Source: JADJNY01 sp046349615 (lineage in GTDB: Bacteria > Planctomycetota > UBA1135 > GCA-002686595). Taken from it: DNA of 64,000 nucleotides. The notes under the pieces are model-generated. The model saw only the letters and a program-made list of their open reading frames with translations. It searched no databases and was not told where the DNA came from. Where the stretch lies: NCBI GenBank assembly GCA_046349615.1, contig JAXMBZ010000009.1:62001-126000 (forward strand), written 5' to 3'. Shown here piece after piece: positions 51,031 through 59,201 of the stretch (position 1 is the stretch's first letter; each line of letters begins with the position of its first letter). A program made the translations under genes and the position numbers.

Positions 51031-51036
51031 TAGAGT
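51031..51036 (+). promoter_or_regulatory. -10 box of a predicted leaderless transcript (lipoprotein gene)
   Basis: TAGAGT is separated by exactly six bases from the ATG of the lipoprotein gene at 51043, and no Shine-Dalgarno sequence is present. Confidence 0.5.
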
Positions 51037-51042
51037 CTCGGC

Positions 51043-51654
51043 ATGCGTTCCCCCACGTGCTTCGCGCTCCCTGTTGCCCTCCTCTCCCTCCTCGCCGTCG
51101 GCTGCGACGACGCGAACGCTCCGAAGCGCGTCGCCGCTTCGGAGGTTCCGAACGGCACGAAGCCCGCGCTGCGCCCCGAAGCCGCCCCGCAAGGCGGTGA
51201 GTTCCGCTTCACGACGCCCGCGGGTTGGGTCGCCGAGGCGCCGGCACAGTTCCGCAAGCTCCAGTTCCAACTCCCCCGCGTCGACGGCGACCAAGACGAC
51301 GCGCAGGTCTGGGTCACCGACTTCGGCGGCGGCACGCGCGAGCAGAACGCGGAGCGCTGGATCGCCGAGTTCGAACAACCCGACGGCAAGCCGAGCAGCG
51401 GCGTCGCGAAGCAGAGCACGCGCAAGGTTGGCAACCTCGAAGCGTTCGAGGTCGACGTCTCGGGCACGTGCATGGCGAAGATGGCGCCGACGGCACAGGC
51501 GACGATGAGCAAGGAGAACTGGCGTCAGATCGCCGTGATCCTCGAGGGCGGCTCGAAGCCTTGGTACGTCAAGATGCGCGGCCCGATCGCCACCGTCGCG
51601 AAGTGGGAGGCGAGCTTCCGCGCCTTCGTCGACTCCGCGGTCGTCGCGAAGTGA
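51043..51654 (+). CDS. Lipoprotein of unknown function, 203 residues
   Basis: A signal sequence with lipobox (LLAVGC) and a disordered Pro/Ala stretch of about 30 residues precede the folded domain, which begins FRFTTPAGWVAEAPAQ. That phrase and the later VKMRGPIATVAKWEASFRAFVDS are typical of small envelope domains related to photosystem PsbP-like or DUF1795-type proteins. I cannot name a function. It would sit on a membrane facing the periplasm. The mRNA is predicted to be leaderless. Confidence 0.75.
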   Translation: MRSPTCFALPVALLSLLAVGCDDANAPKRVAASEVPNGTKPALRPEAAPQGGEFRFTTPAGWVAEAPAQFRKLQFQLPRVDGDQDDAQVWVTDFGGGTREQNAERWIAEFEQPDGKPSSGVAKQSTRKVGNLEAFEVDVSGTCMAKMAPTAQATMSKENWRQIAVILEGGSKPWYVKMRGPIATVAKWEASFRAFVDSAVVAK

Positions 51655-51681
51655 CGCCGGCGGCCGCGCGCGAGCGCCGTG

Positions 51682-54333
51682 TCAGCGCTTCGCGGCGGCC
51701 TGCAGGCGCTCGAGCCGTGCACGGTACTCGTCGTAGAGCTCCGTCTGCCGGTTCGTGAGCGGGAGCGGCCGTCCGTCGACGTAGAGCTGTTCCACGCGCG
51801 AACGGATCTCGAGCAGGTCGCCGTCCGTCACGACGAGGTCCGCGATCTTGCCCGGCGCGAGGCTGCCGAGCTCCTTCTCGACGCCGAGCACGCGCGCGGC
51901 GTAGTACGTGACCGCGCGCACGGCTTCTTCGTGCGGCAGCCCGTACGCGCACGCCATCGCGGCGTGGAACGCGAGGTTGCGCGCGTTCTCGGGATCGTCG
52001 CTCATGATCGCGAACGGCACGCCCGCGCGCGCGAGCACCGCCGCGTTCGCGTACGCCGAGTCGAACGGATCGAAGCGCGAGCCCGGCAGCGTGAGCACCG
52101 GACCGACGACGACGGGCACGCGCTCCCGCGCGAGCGCGTCGGCGACCTTCCAGCCTTCGCGCGCGCCGAAGATCACGGCCTGGAGGCGCTGCTCGCGCGC
52201 GAAGCGGAGCGCGAACAGGATCGTCTGCGCGTTGTCGGCGTAGAGCGCGACCTTCTTCTCGCCGCGCGCGTACGGTGCGAGCGCTTCGAGGCGCGGATCG
52301 TACTTCGGCTTCTCGGCGAGCCCGTCGGTCTCCGCGCGGCGGCGCGCGTAGTCGCGCGCTTCCTCGAAGACCTTCTCGAGCGCCTTGAGCTCCTCCGTCT
52401 TCTCCTTCTTCTTCGCTTCGTTCGGCGTCGCCGGGAAGCGGACGTGGAGCATGTCGCGGTCGACCTGGAGCATCTCCTCCCACGTGTCGCCGGCGAGCCG
52501 CACGATCGCGGACTGCCCGCGGATCGGACCGCCCGACTGCGGCGCGCTCTGCGCGCGCGTGACGCCGTTGACGCGCGTCACCGCGATGTGCGCCGAGTCC
52601 GCGTTGATCGACGCCGTCGTGCGCACGTCGGGCTGGTTGCCGCCCGATTCGCCTTGGTCGTCCGTCGCGGGCACGCTGCCGATCTCGTAGAGCCCGAGGT
52701 TCGAGCCGATCGAGAGCATCCCGGGCCACACGTGCTTCCCGGTCGCGTCGACGACGCGCGCTCCGGCGGGCACCGCGACGTCCGCGCTCGCGCCGAGCGC
52801 GAGGATGCGTCCGTCCTGCACGAGCAGCGTGCCGCGCTCGACGTCCGCGCTCGTGATCGGGTGGAGCGTGGCGCCGACGAGCGCGAGCACTTCGCCCGAA
52901 GTCGACGCCGCGCTCGGAGCGGGCGCCGCTTCGACGAGCGCGGGTACCGGCGGCGGCTTCGAGTCGAGTTCGAACGCATCGCGCCGCTCGAACTCGACCT
53001 CGCCGTCGACCATCGTCCAGAGCACGCGCGAGAGCGAGCTCAGCGGATCGCCGGAAAGGAGCACGAGGTTCGCGTCCTTGCCGACCTCGATCGAGCCGAT
53101 GCGGTCGGCGATGCCGAGCTGCTTCGCCGGGTTGAGCGTGACGAGGTCGAGCGCGCGCACTGGATCGAGGCCCGCGTACCGCACGGACTTCGCCGCTTCG
53201 CCGTAGAGACGCCGCATCATCTCGGCCGAGTCCGAGTTGAGCGACGAGAGCACGCCTGCGCGGTCCATGAGCGCCGCGTTCTGCGGGATCGCGTCGTACG
53301 CCTCGATCTTGTACGCCCACCAATCGCCGAACGTCGAACCACCGACGTTCGCCTGCGCCATCTCGAACGCGACCTTGTAGCCCTCGAGGACGTGCTGGAG
53401 CGTCGCGATCTGGAAACCGAAGTGCTGCGACGCACGGATCAACATCAGGATCTCGTCCGCGCGGTAGCAGTGCGAGTGCACGAGCACGTCGTGCCGCAGG
53501 ATCCCCGCGAGCACCTCGAGGCGCACGTCCTTGCGTGGCGGAGCCGGGTCCTCGCCGCGCTTCTTCGCCGCGGCGTACTCGTCCCACTCGAGCTGGTACT
53601 CGCGCGCGCGCTCGAACGCGCGGTCGAACACGGCCTCGACGCCCATGCGCGACGCGGGGAAACGCTCCCCGTGCGAGCCGCCGTTCGAGCGCTTCGGGTT
53701 CTCGCCGAGCGCGAACTTGATGCCCTTCGGCCCGCCTGGGAAACGCAGCTCGTCGGCGGTGCGCCCCCACTTCATCGAGAGCACCTCGTCGCGGCCGCCG
53801 ATCGCGTTCGCGGAGCCGTGCAGGATGCGCGCGGTCGTCACGCCGCCCGCGAGAGCGCGGTAGATCGCGAGGTCGTCCGCGTCGATCACGTCCTCGATGC
53901 CGACCTCCGCGCTGATCGACACGGTGCCCTCGTTGACGTCGCCGTCGACCGCGATGTGCGAGTGACAGTCGACGACGCCCGGCGCGAGGTGCTTGCCCGT
54001 GCCGTCGATCACGAGCACGCCGGCGGGCGCATCGACCGTGCCGACGCCCGCGAGCTTGCCGTCCTTCACCCACACGTCGCCGACGAACGGCGCGCTCACC
54101 GCGGTGTGGATCGTGACGTTGCGCACGACGCAGTTGCCGTGCGTCACGAGCGCAGGCTTGCGGTCGGCCTCGAGCTCGGTCGCATGGTCGCTCGCGCGCG
54201 CCGCGGGCACGAGGAGGACCGCGAGAACGAGCGCGTGCGCGACAGCCGAGCGGCGGTCGGCGCGGGAGGAGCGCGGATGGGCGGAGGCAGGCCTGCGGGG
54301 ACCCGACCTCGGATCGAATTCGGAGCGGCTCAC
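51682..54333 (-). CDS. Exported amidohydrolase with a second, degenerate amidohydrolase module
   Basis: This 883-residue protein has a signal segment (AHALVLAVLLVPAARAS). The first amidohydrolase module keeps its metal ligands: CHSHIAVDG (His124, His126), VHSHCY (His286/His288), TLQHVLEG (His314) and SLNSDSA (Asp368). A second module starts near 485 (VGATLHPITSADVERGTLLVQDGRILALG) but has SIGSNLGL where HxH should be, so it is not catalytic there. It ends with a typical composite-domain strand, GKIADLVVTDGDLL. The family hydrolyses C-N bonds; the substrate is unknown. The GTG at 54333 overlaps the upstream paralog's stop. Confidence 0.88.
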   Translation of the reverse strand: MSRSEFDPRSGPRRPASAHPRSSRADRRSAVAHALVLAVLLVPAARASDHATELEADRKPALVTHGNCVVRNVTIHTAVSAPFVGDVWVKDGKLAGVGTVDAPAGVLVIDGTGKHLAPGVVDCHSHIAVDGDVNEGTVSISAEVGIEDVIDADDLAIYRALAGGVTTARILHGSANAIGGRDEVLSMKWGRTADELRFPGGPKGIKFALGENPKRSNGGSHGERFPASRMGVEAVFDRAFERAREYQLEWDEYAAAKKRGEDPAPPRKDVRLEVLAGILRHDVLVHSHCYRADEILMLIRASQHFGFQIATLQHVLEGYKVAFEMAQANVGGSTFGDWWAYKIEAYDAIPQNAALMDRAGVLSSLNSDSAEMMRRLYGEAAKSVRYAGLDPVRALDLVTLNPAKQLGIADRIGSIEVGKDANLVLLSGDPLSSLSRVLWTMVDGEVEFERRDAFELDSKPPPVPALVEAAPAPSAASTSGEVLALVGATLHPITSADVERGTLLVQDGRILALGASADVAVPAGARVVDATGKHVWPGMLSIGSNLGLYEIGSVPATDDQGESGGNQPDVRTTASINADSAHIAVTRVNGVTRAQSAPQSGGPIRGQSAIVRLAGDTWEEMLQVDRDMLHVRFPATPNEAKKKEKTEELKALEKVFEEARDYARRRAETDGLAEKPKYDPRLEALAPYARGEKKVALYADNAQTILFALRFAREQRLQAVIFGAREGWKVADALARERVPVVVGPVLTLPGSRFDPFDSAYANAAVLARAGVPFAIMSDDPENARNLAFHAAMACAYGLPHEEAVRAVTYYAARVLGVEKELGSLAPGKIADLVVTDGDLLEIRSRVEQLYVDGRPLPLTNRQTELYDEYRARLERLQAAAKR

Positions 54334-56357
54334 CGTCCACCTCCCGTGCGCGGCTCGGAGTCGCAGTGGTCTTCGTCGCGGTCGAGTCCGTCGCCTTCCT
54401 CGTGCAGCTCCTGCGGCGCGCGCTCGGCGTGGAACGAGCTCGTGTTCTCGCCGCCCGACCACTTCCACGTCGTCGAGCCTTTCAGCGCAGCGCCCTCAAG
54501 CGCGCCCTCGATCGAGACTTCCGACTCGAAGGTGCCGACCTGCACGCGGCCCGTGAGCCGGAGCTTCTTGCCCGCGACGCGCCCCTGCACGTCGCCCTGC
54601 AGGTCCGTGTCGTCGAACGGACTCTTGAAGCGCAAGACGCCCTTCGTCGCGCCGTTGCGCTGCATGTCGAGCTCGATGCGCGCCGGCTTCACGTCCGCGG
54701 ATTCGAAGGTCAACGTCCACGTGCCGCTGAGGTCGACGCCTTCGTCCGGCTTGCCCTTGAGCTCGTTCTTGTCGACCTCGAACTCGCGCGGCGCGCCCTC
54801 GACGAAGAGCCACACGAGGCGCGCTTCCTTGTCCGAGAGCGGATGCGCGCTCCAGAGGCCGAAGCTCGCGTCTCGGCCGCGCTCGATGCGACCGAGCGCC
54901 GCTCCGACGCCGAGGAGCTCCGCCGCGGTCGTCGTGAGCGCGCGTTCCGCGACGTCGCGCGGGAGCCCGTTCTCGACGAGCACGCGCACGCGATCGAGGA
55001 GCTCCTTCGGCGCATCCTTGGCCGAGCCGAAGACGAACGTGACGCCCGCTTCGTTCAAGCGCAGCGCGCAGTCGCGCGATTCGAGCCAGAGGCGGCGCTT
55101 CTCTTCCTTCACGCGCATCGGCTCTTCGTAGATCCAGCGCTTCGCGTCGTCGTCCTTGGAGTCGTCCGCGCCCTTCGCCTTCTCGTCGGACGACGGAGCC
55201 TTCGGTGCCTCGGAAGGCGCCGCGCCGGTCTTCGCGGGCTCCTCGGCGTTGGGCTTCGCGTCGATCGGTTTCGCCTCGGTGGACTTCGCGTCGGTCGGTT
55301 TCACGGCGGAGGGCTCCGCACTCACCGTCGTCGCGTCGTTCTTCGCACCGCCCGCGGCGGCGCCGTCACGCTTCTTCGGCCCCTTCCCATCGGGCTTCGC
55401 GGCCTTGTCCTTCGCGTGCGGGTCCGGGACCTCGTCGCCCCACTCGAGCGTCAAGATCACCGGGATCTTCCGCTGCGCGAGCACGCTCGCGCGCCGCCAC
55501 GCCTCGCGGCCGCCGCTGATCGCGAGGTCGAGCCCGAACGCGTCCGCGAGCGCGATCCAGCGCTCGATGTCCGCCGCGGTCTCCGCTTCGCAGACGAGCC
55601 GGGCCTTGCGCTCGAGCAGCGCCTGCGCCGCGGCGAGATCGGCGTCGTAGGGCGCGCGCCGGCCCGGCTTGCCCGCGTTCTCACGCGCTTCGAGCTCGCG
55701 CGCCCACTGCGCGTCGAGGAAGAACTGCCGCAACTGCGCGATCGAACCCATCAACGTGCCCGGGTAGCCCGGCCCGCTGCAGTCGAAGCCGCCGTGCGCG
55801 AACACGTACGCCTTGCGCACGCGGTCGCGCGCGGCGGCGCGCCGCGACGAGACGAGCGCGCTCGTGCCGGAGAGCAGCTCGCCGTGCGGCGCCGCGAGCC
55901 ACGCGCCGAAGCCGCTCGCTCGATAGCGCTCGTCCGTCGCTTCGTCGAACCGGAATGCGTCGGCCGCTTTGAACGCGGCGAGGATGCCCTTGCGGTTCGC
56001 GTCGCGCATGTCGACGAGCACGTCCGCGTTCGTCGCGGGAGCGAGGTCGCGCGCGGCGACGGGCTTCGGCATCTCGAACCCCGCGAACGAGTACGCGTCG
56101 ACGAACGCGGGGAGCGCGAGCGCACCGTGAGCATCGACGATGCGCGCGCCGCGCGGCGATTCGGCGTCCGGCGGGAGCACGCCCTCGATGCGGCCGTCGC
56201 GAACGACGATCACGGCCTTCGGCGCGTCCTTCGCGTCGGACAAACGCGCGTCGCGAACGACGACGAAGTCGGGGCGATCCGGGGTCTGCGCGGGAGCGCG
56301 GGACGATGCGGCGGTGAGCGCGAGGAGCGCGCTCGCGAGCGTGGAAACGATGCGCAT
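54330..56357 (-). CDS. Exported amidohydrolase paralog lacking metal ligands
   Basis: This 675-residue protein has a signal peptide (LASALLALTAASSRAPAQ). An amidohydrolase-type fold begins VVVRDARLSDAKDAPKAVIVVRDGRIEGVLPPD (cited in pieces). Where the HxH metal motif should be it reads VDAYSFAG, so no canonical metal site is present. Residues 312-406 are a Lys/Ala/Glu-rich disordered linker with repeated AKP-x-DAK pieces. A separate beta-rich domain at about 560-655 follows. It overlaps the active paralog by GTGA and is probably its partner subunit rather than an enzyme. Confidence 0.8.
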   Translation of the reverse strand: MRIVSTLASALLALTAASSRAPAQTPDRPDFVVVRDARLSDAKDAPKAVIVVRDGRIEGVLPPDAESPRGARIVDAHGALALPAFVDAYSFAGFEMPKPVAARDLAPATNADVLVDMRDANRKGILAAFKAADAFRFDEATDERYRASGFGAWLAAPHGELLSGTSALVSSRRAAARDRVRKAYVFAHGGFDCSGPGYPGTLMGSIAQLRQFFLDAQWARELEARENAGKPGRRAPYDADLAAAQALLERKARLVCEAETAADIERWIALADAFGLDLAISGGREAWRRASVLAQRKIPVILTLEWGDEVPDPHAKDKAAKPDGKGPKKRDGAAAGGAKNDATTVSAEPSAVKPTDAKSTEAKPIDAKPNAEEPAKTGAAPSEAPKAPSSDEKAKGADDSKDDDAKRWIYEEPMRVKEEKRRLWLESRDCALRLNEAGVTFVFGSAKDAPKELLDRVRVLVENGLPRDVAERALTTTAAELLGVGAALGRIERGRDASFGLWSAHPLSDKEARLVWLFVEGAPREFEVDKNELKGKPDEGVDLSGTWTLTFESADVKPARIELDMQRNGATKGVLRFKSPFDDTDLQGDVQGRVAGKKLRLTGRVQVGTFESEVSIEGALEGAALKGSTTWKWSGGENTSSFHAERAPQELHEEGDGLDRDEDHCDSEPRTGGGR

Positions 56358-56400
56358 GCGCGCATGATGTCGCGCGTTCCCCGGCCGCACCAGGGAGCGG

Positions 56401-57279
56401 TCAGAGACCGCGCATCCACTCGGGCGTGAAGCGGGCTCGGCCGGGATTCTTGAGCACCTCGTCGAGGGCGGCGAGCATGCGCGCCTGGTCCTTCGGCAGC
56501 GTCCCGGCGAGCGCGAGGTAGTTGCTCGCGTGGTTCGAACGGAAGATCGATCCCTCGACCTCGAGCCCGGCCAGGAACTCGCGCAGCTCGCGCGCGAGCT
56601 CGAGCGGGTCGAGGTCGTCGACGAGGCCCTTCTCGGCCTGCTCCCAGAGCGGCGTCCCTTCGACCGGCGTCATCACGAGCGTGCTGACGAACCGCGGCTG
56701 GATCGCGTTCACGACGCGGGCCGACTCGCGCGCGTGCGCGAGCGAGCCGGCGCGCCCGCCCGCGCCGAGCAGGATCATCGTCGAGAGCTTCACGCCCGCC
56801 TCGTGCGCCTTGCGCGCGACGCGGATCATCTCCGCGGCGTCGACGCCCTTCTCGAGGCGCGCGAGCACGTCGTCGTGTCCGCTCTCGATCCCGAGGTAGT
56901 AGAGGACGAGCCCCGCTTCGCGCAGCGCACGCATCTCGTCGACGCTGCGCACCTGCAGCGCCTGCGGCGACGCGTAGCAGCTCACGCGTGCGAGGTCGGG
57001 GAACGCGGCGCGCAAGCGCTCGAGCACCGCGTGGAGGTAGCTCGGCTTCGCGATCAGCGCGTCGCCGTCCGCGAGGAACACCTTGCGCACGTCCGGGACA
57101 TTTCGCGCGGCCCACGTGATCTCCGCGTCGAGTTCCTCGAGCTTGCGCACGCGGAAGCGCTTCTCGCGGTACATCGCGCAGAACGTGCAGCGGTTGTAGC
57201 TGCACCCGATCGTCGCTTGTAGGATCAGGCTCTCGGCCTCGGACGGCGGTCGGTACAGCGTGCCTTCGTAGCGGATCAC
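56401..57279 (-). CDS. Radical SAM protein
   Basis: This 292-residue protein has the iron-sulfur motif GCSYNRCTFC, a Cx4CxxC spacing used by a known subgroup of radical SAM enzymes. The glycine-rich SAM motif region and the barrel strands follow (FLADGDALIAKPSYL, YYLGIESGHDDVLARLEKG). The second part (HEAGVKLSTMILLGAGGR) is typical of the Elp3/MiaB-like barrel. The reaction is unknown. The GTG at 57279 has a TAGAAT box seven bases upstream, suggesting a leaderless mRNA. A pseudouridine synthase gene diverges 37 bases away. Confidence 0.9.
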   Translation of the reverse strand: MIRYEGTLYRPPSEAESLILQATIGCSYNRCTFCAMYREKRFRVRKLEELDAEITWAARNVPDVRKVFLADGDALIAKPSYLHAVLERLRAAFPDLARVSCYASPQALQVRSVDEMRALREAGLVLYYLGIESGHDDVLARLEKGVDAAEMIRVARKAHEAGVKLSTMILLGAGGRAGSLAHARESARVVNAIQPRFVSTLVMTPVEGTPLWEQAEKGLVDDLDPLELARELREFLAGLEVEGSIFRSNHASNYLALAGTLPKDQARMLAALDEVLKNPGRARFTPEWMRGL

Positions 57280-57286
57280 GCCGCCG

Positions 57287-57292
57287 ATTCTA
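57287..57292 (-). promoter_or_regulatory. -10 box of a predicted leaderless transcript (radical SAM gene)
   Basis: TAGAAT on the minus strand is seven bases from the GTG start of the radical SAM gene. Confidence 0.45.
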
Positions 57293-57316
57293 CGGACGCC
57301 GTCGAGCCCACGCAGC

Positions 57317-58012
57317 GTGCGCGAACCGATCCCGATCCTGTACGAGGACGACGCCGTCCTCGTCGCGAGCAAGCCCGCCGGTCTCCTCAGCGTGCGCGGC
57401 AAGGACGTCGACGAGCGCGCGCTCCCGGACGTGCTCGCCGAACAAGGGCGGCGCGTCCTTCCCGTGCACCGGCTCGACCGCGACGTCAGCGGAGCCGTGC
57501 TGTTCGCGCGCACGCAGGCCGCGCGCGACGCGCTCGAGGAGCTCTTCCGCGCGCGCGCATTGAAGAAGACGTACTGGGCGCTCGCGCAAGGCCGCGTGAA
57601 GCCCGCGCAGGGCACGTGGGGCTTCCCCATTCTCGAGGAGGGCGCGTTCGCGCGCGTGTCGGCGCAGGGGAAACCCTCGACGACGCGCTACCGCACGCTG
57701 AACGCGTTCGCGACGACGACGGAGCTCGAGATCGACCTCGTCACCGGCCGCAAGAACCAGATCCGCCTCCACGCGGCGCACGCGGGCTTCCCGCTCGTCG
57801 GCGAGCGCAAATACGCGCGCGGGAAGGACTCGCCCGTTCGCTTCCGAAGTCGACGCGTCGCGCTCCACGCCTGGCGCCTCGCGTTCACGTCGCCGGGGAC
57901 CGGACGCGAGGTCCAGGTCGAAGCGCCGCTCCTCGTGGACCTCGTCGAACTCCTCGAGCAGGTCCGCGCGGCGCGCGGGCCCGACGGTCGAGACCGCGCC
58001 CGCGGCGACTGA
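57317..58012 (+). CDS. RluA-family RNA pseudouridine synthase
   Basis: This 231-residue protein has the RluA/RluD catalytic motif HRLDRDVSG, in which Asp54 is the nucleophile that breaks the glycosidic bond of uridine. Further family blocks are KPAGLLSV, KKTYWALAQG and LVTGRKNQIRLH. The length fits the single-domain form without an S4 domain, close to TruC/RluA types, so the target could be rRNA or tRNA. It is cytoplasmic. The GTG at 57317 lies close to the divergent radical SAM gene. Confidence 0.93.
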   Translation: MREPIPILYEDDAVLVASKPAGLLSVRGKDVDERALPDVLAEQGRRVLPVHRLDRDVSGAVLFARTQAARDALEELFRARALKKTYWALAQGRVKPAQGTWGFPILEEGAFARVSAQGKPSTTRYRTLNAFATTTELEIDLVTGRKNQIRLHAAHAGFPLVGERKYARGKDSPVRFRSRRVALHAWRLAFTSPGTGREVQVEAPLLVDLVELLEQVRAARGPDGRDRARGD

Positions 58013-58175
58013 GCGCCTCCGAGCGGTCCTCGTGGGAGCGGAGTCGTCCTCCGAGCCGCGTCATGGACTCGGTTCCGTCCTCCCTATGCGCCGCGCGAAC
58101 GCTTCGGACGTTCGTGGTGCGCGAGGATGGACCGTCCCGCGTGCTAGACTCCCCGCCCCACACGCCGAGAACGCC

Positions 58176-58499
58176 ATGCCCACGACCGAAGACGTCTACA
58201 AGGAACTGCGCCAGGTCTACGACCCCGAGATCCCGGTCAACATCGTCGACCTCGGGCTCGTCTACGACGTGAAGGTCGAGGACACGGGCGTGTGCAACAT
58301 CACGATGACGCTCACCTCGCAGGCGTGCCCCGAGGCGCGCACGATCCCCGAGGTGATGAAGCGCCGCGTCAACGCGCTCCCCGGCGTCACCGGCACGCAG
58401 ATCAACATCGTGTGGGAGCCCGCGTGGGGTCCGCACCGGATCTCGCCGGAAGGTCGCGTGCAGCTCGGCATCGACGAGCCGGTCGAAGAAGACGAGTGA
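58176..58499 (+). CDS. MIP18/DUF59-type Fe-S assembly protein
   Basis: This 107-residue protein reads YKELRQVYDPEIPVNIVDLGLVYDVKV and TSQACPEARTIPEVMKRRV, the DUF59 core with the conserved Cys (CPEA). The later WEPAWGPHRISPEGR also fits. DUF59 proteins (SufT-like, MIP18) help mature iron-sulfur clusters. The start is the ATG at 58176; a TAGACT box (58145-58150) lies 25 bases upstream and can serve as -10. There is no suf operon nearby. Confidence 0.92.
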   Translation: MPTTEDVYKELRQVYDPEIPVNIVDLGLVYDVKVEDTGVCNITMTLTSQACPEARTIPEVMKRRVNALPGVTGTQINIVWEPAWGPHRISPEGRVQLGIDEPVEEDE

Positions 58500-58538
58500 G
58501 TTCGCCGCCGGGCGCCCGCCTCGGACGAGCCGGCGCGC

Positions 58539-58802
58539 TCACGTTTCGGGCGAGTCGTCGGAGTTCCGGTTGCCGCTCGCAGGCGGCTCGGCGTCCGGCG
58601 CGGCGTCCTCCCGCGGAAAATGCGCGGAAAACGCCGCCGTTTCGCGCAGGACGAGGCGCATCACGACCCACGTGAGCGACAGGCCGCCGCCGACGACGGC
58701 GGCGAGCAGGAGCCAATCCTGCGTGGTCAAGGCGAGCGCTGACGCCGACTCGAAACGGGCGCCCCTCTCGTCCAACACGGCGAACGCGAGCAGGTTCGCC
58801 AT
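58539..58802 (-). CDS. Small single-span membrane protein, 87 residues
   Basis: This protein has one clear membrane helix (WLLLAAVVGGGLSLTWVVMRLVL), then a charged, disordered Pro/Glu tail. The first 25 residues are weakly hydrophobic. I do not recognise the family. It starts eight bases after the TPR gene and sits at the end of a minus-strand operon with the PEP carboxykinase. Confidence 0.6.
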   Translation of the reverse strand: MANLLAFAVLDERGARFESASALALTTQDWLLLAAVVGGGLSLTWVVMRLVLRETAAFSAHFPREDAAPDAEPPASGNRNSDDSPET

Positions 58803-58810
58803 GTGCTCCC

Positions 58811-59185
58811 CTACTGCACGACCTTGATCGGTCCGGTGTCCGGCGGCGGAGCGTTCGGGTTCTTCTTGAGCTCCTGCTTCCAGCTCGCCATGCGCGCTTT
58901 CGCCTGCGCCTTCTCGGCCTCGGGGATGAGGCCCTTGCGCTGCAGGAAGATCGACTGGCTCGTGTACGCGAACGGGTCCTCGGGGTCGAGCTGGATGACG
59001 CGCTCGATCGTCGCGAGCGCGCCATCCTGATCGCCGGACTTGCTCTGGGCCGTGGCCAGAGCGTGGAGCGCGTCGAGCCAGTCGGGCTTCGCTTCGAGCG
59101 CCGCACGGAACGAAGTGATCGCTTCGTCGTGCTTGCCCTGGCCGAAGAGGCCGAGGCCGCGCTTGTAGTGCTCGACGTGGCTCAT
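58811..59185 (-). CDS. Small TPR protein, 124 residues
   Basis: Three TPR-like units are visible: HYKRGLGLFGQGKHDEAITSFRAALEAKPD (cited in pieces), ALATAQSKSGDQDGALATIERVIQLDPEDP, and the helix EAEKAQAKARMASWKQELKKN. There is no signal peptide, so it is cytoplasmic. It starts 16 bases after the pckA stop, pointing to one operon. It may chaperone or bind a partner of the carboxykinase or act alone. Confidence 0.85.
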   Translation of the reverse strand: MSHVEHYKRGLGLFGQGKHDEAITSFRAALEAKPDWLDALHALATAQSKSGDQDGALATIERVIQLDPEDPFAYTSQSIFLQRKGLIPEAEKAQAKARMASWKQELKKNPNAPPPDTGPIKVVQ

Positions 59186-59201
59186 TCGCGCTCCTCTGAG
59201 A

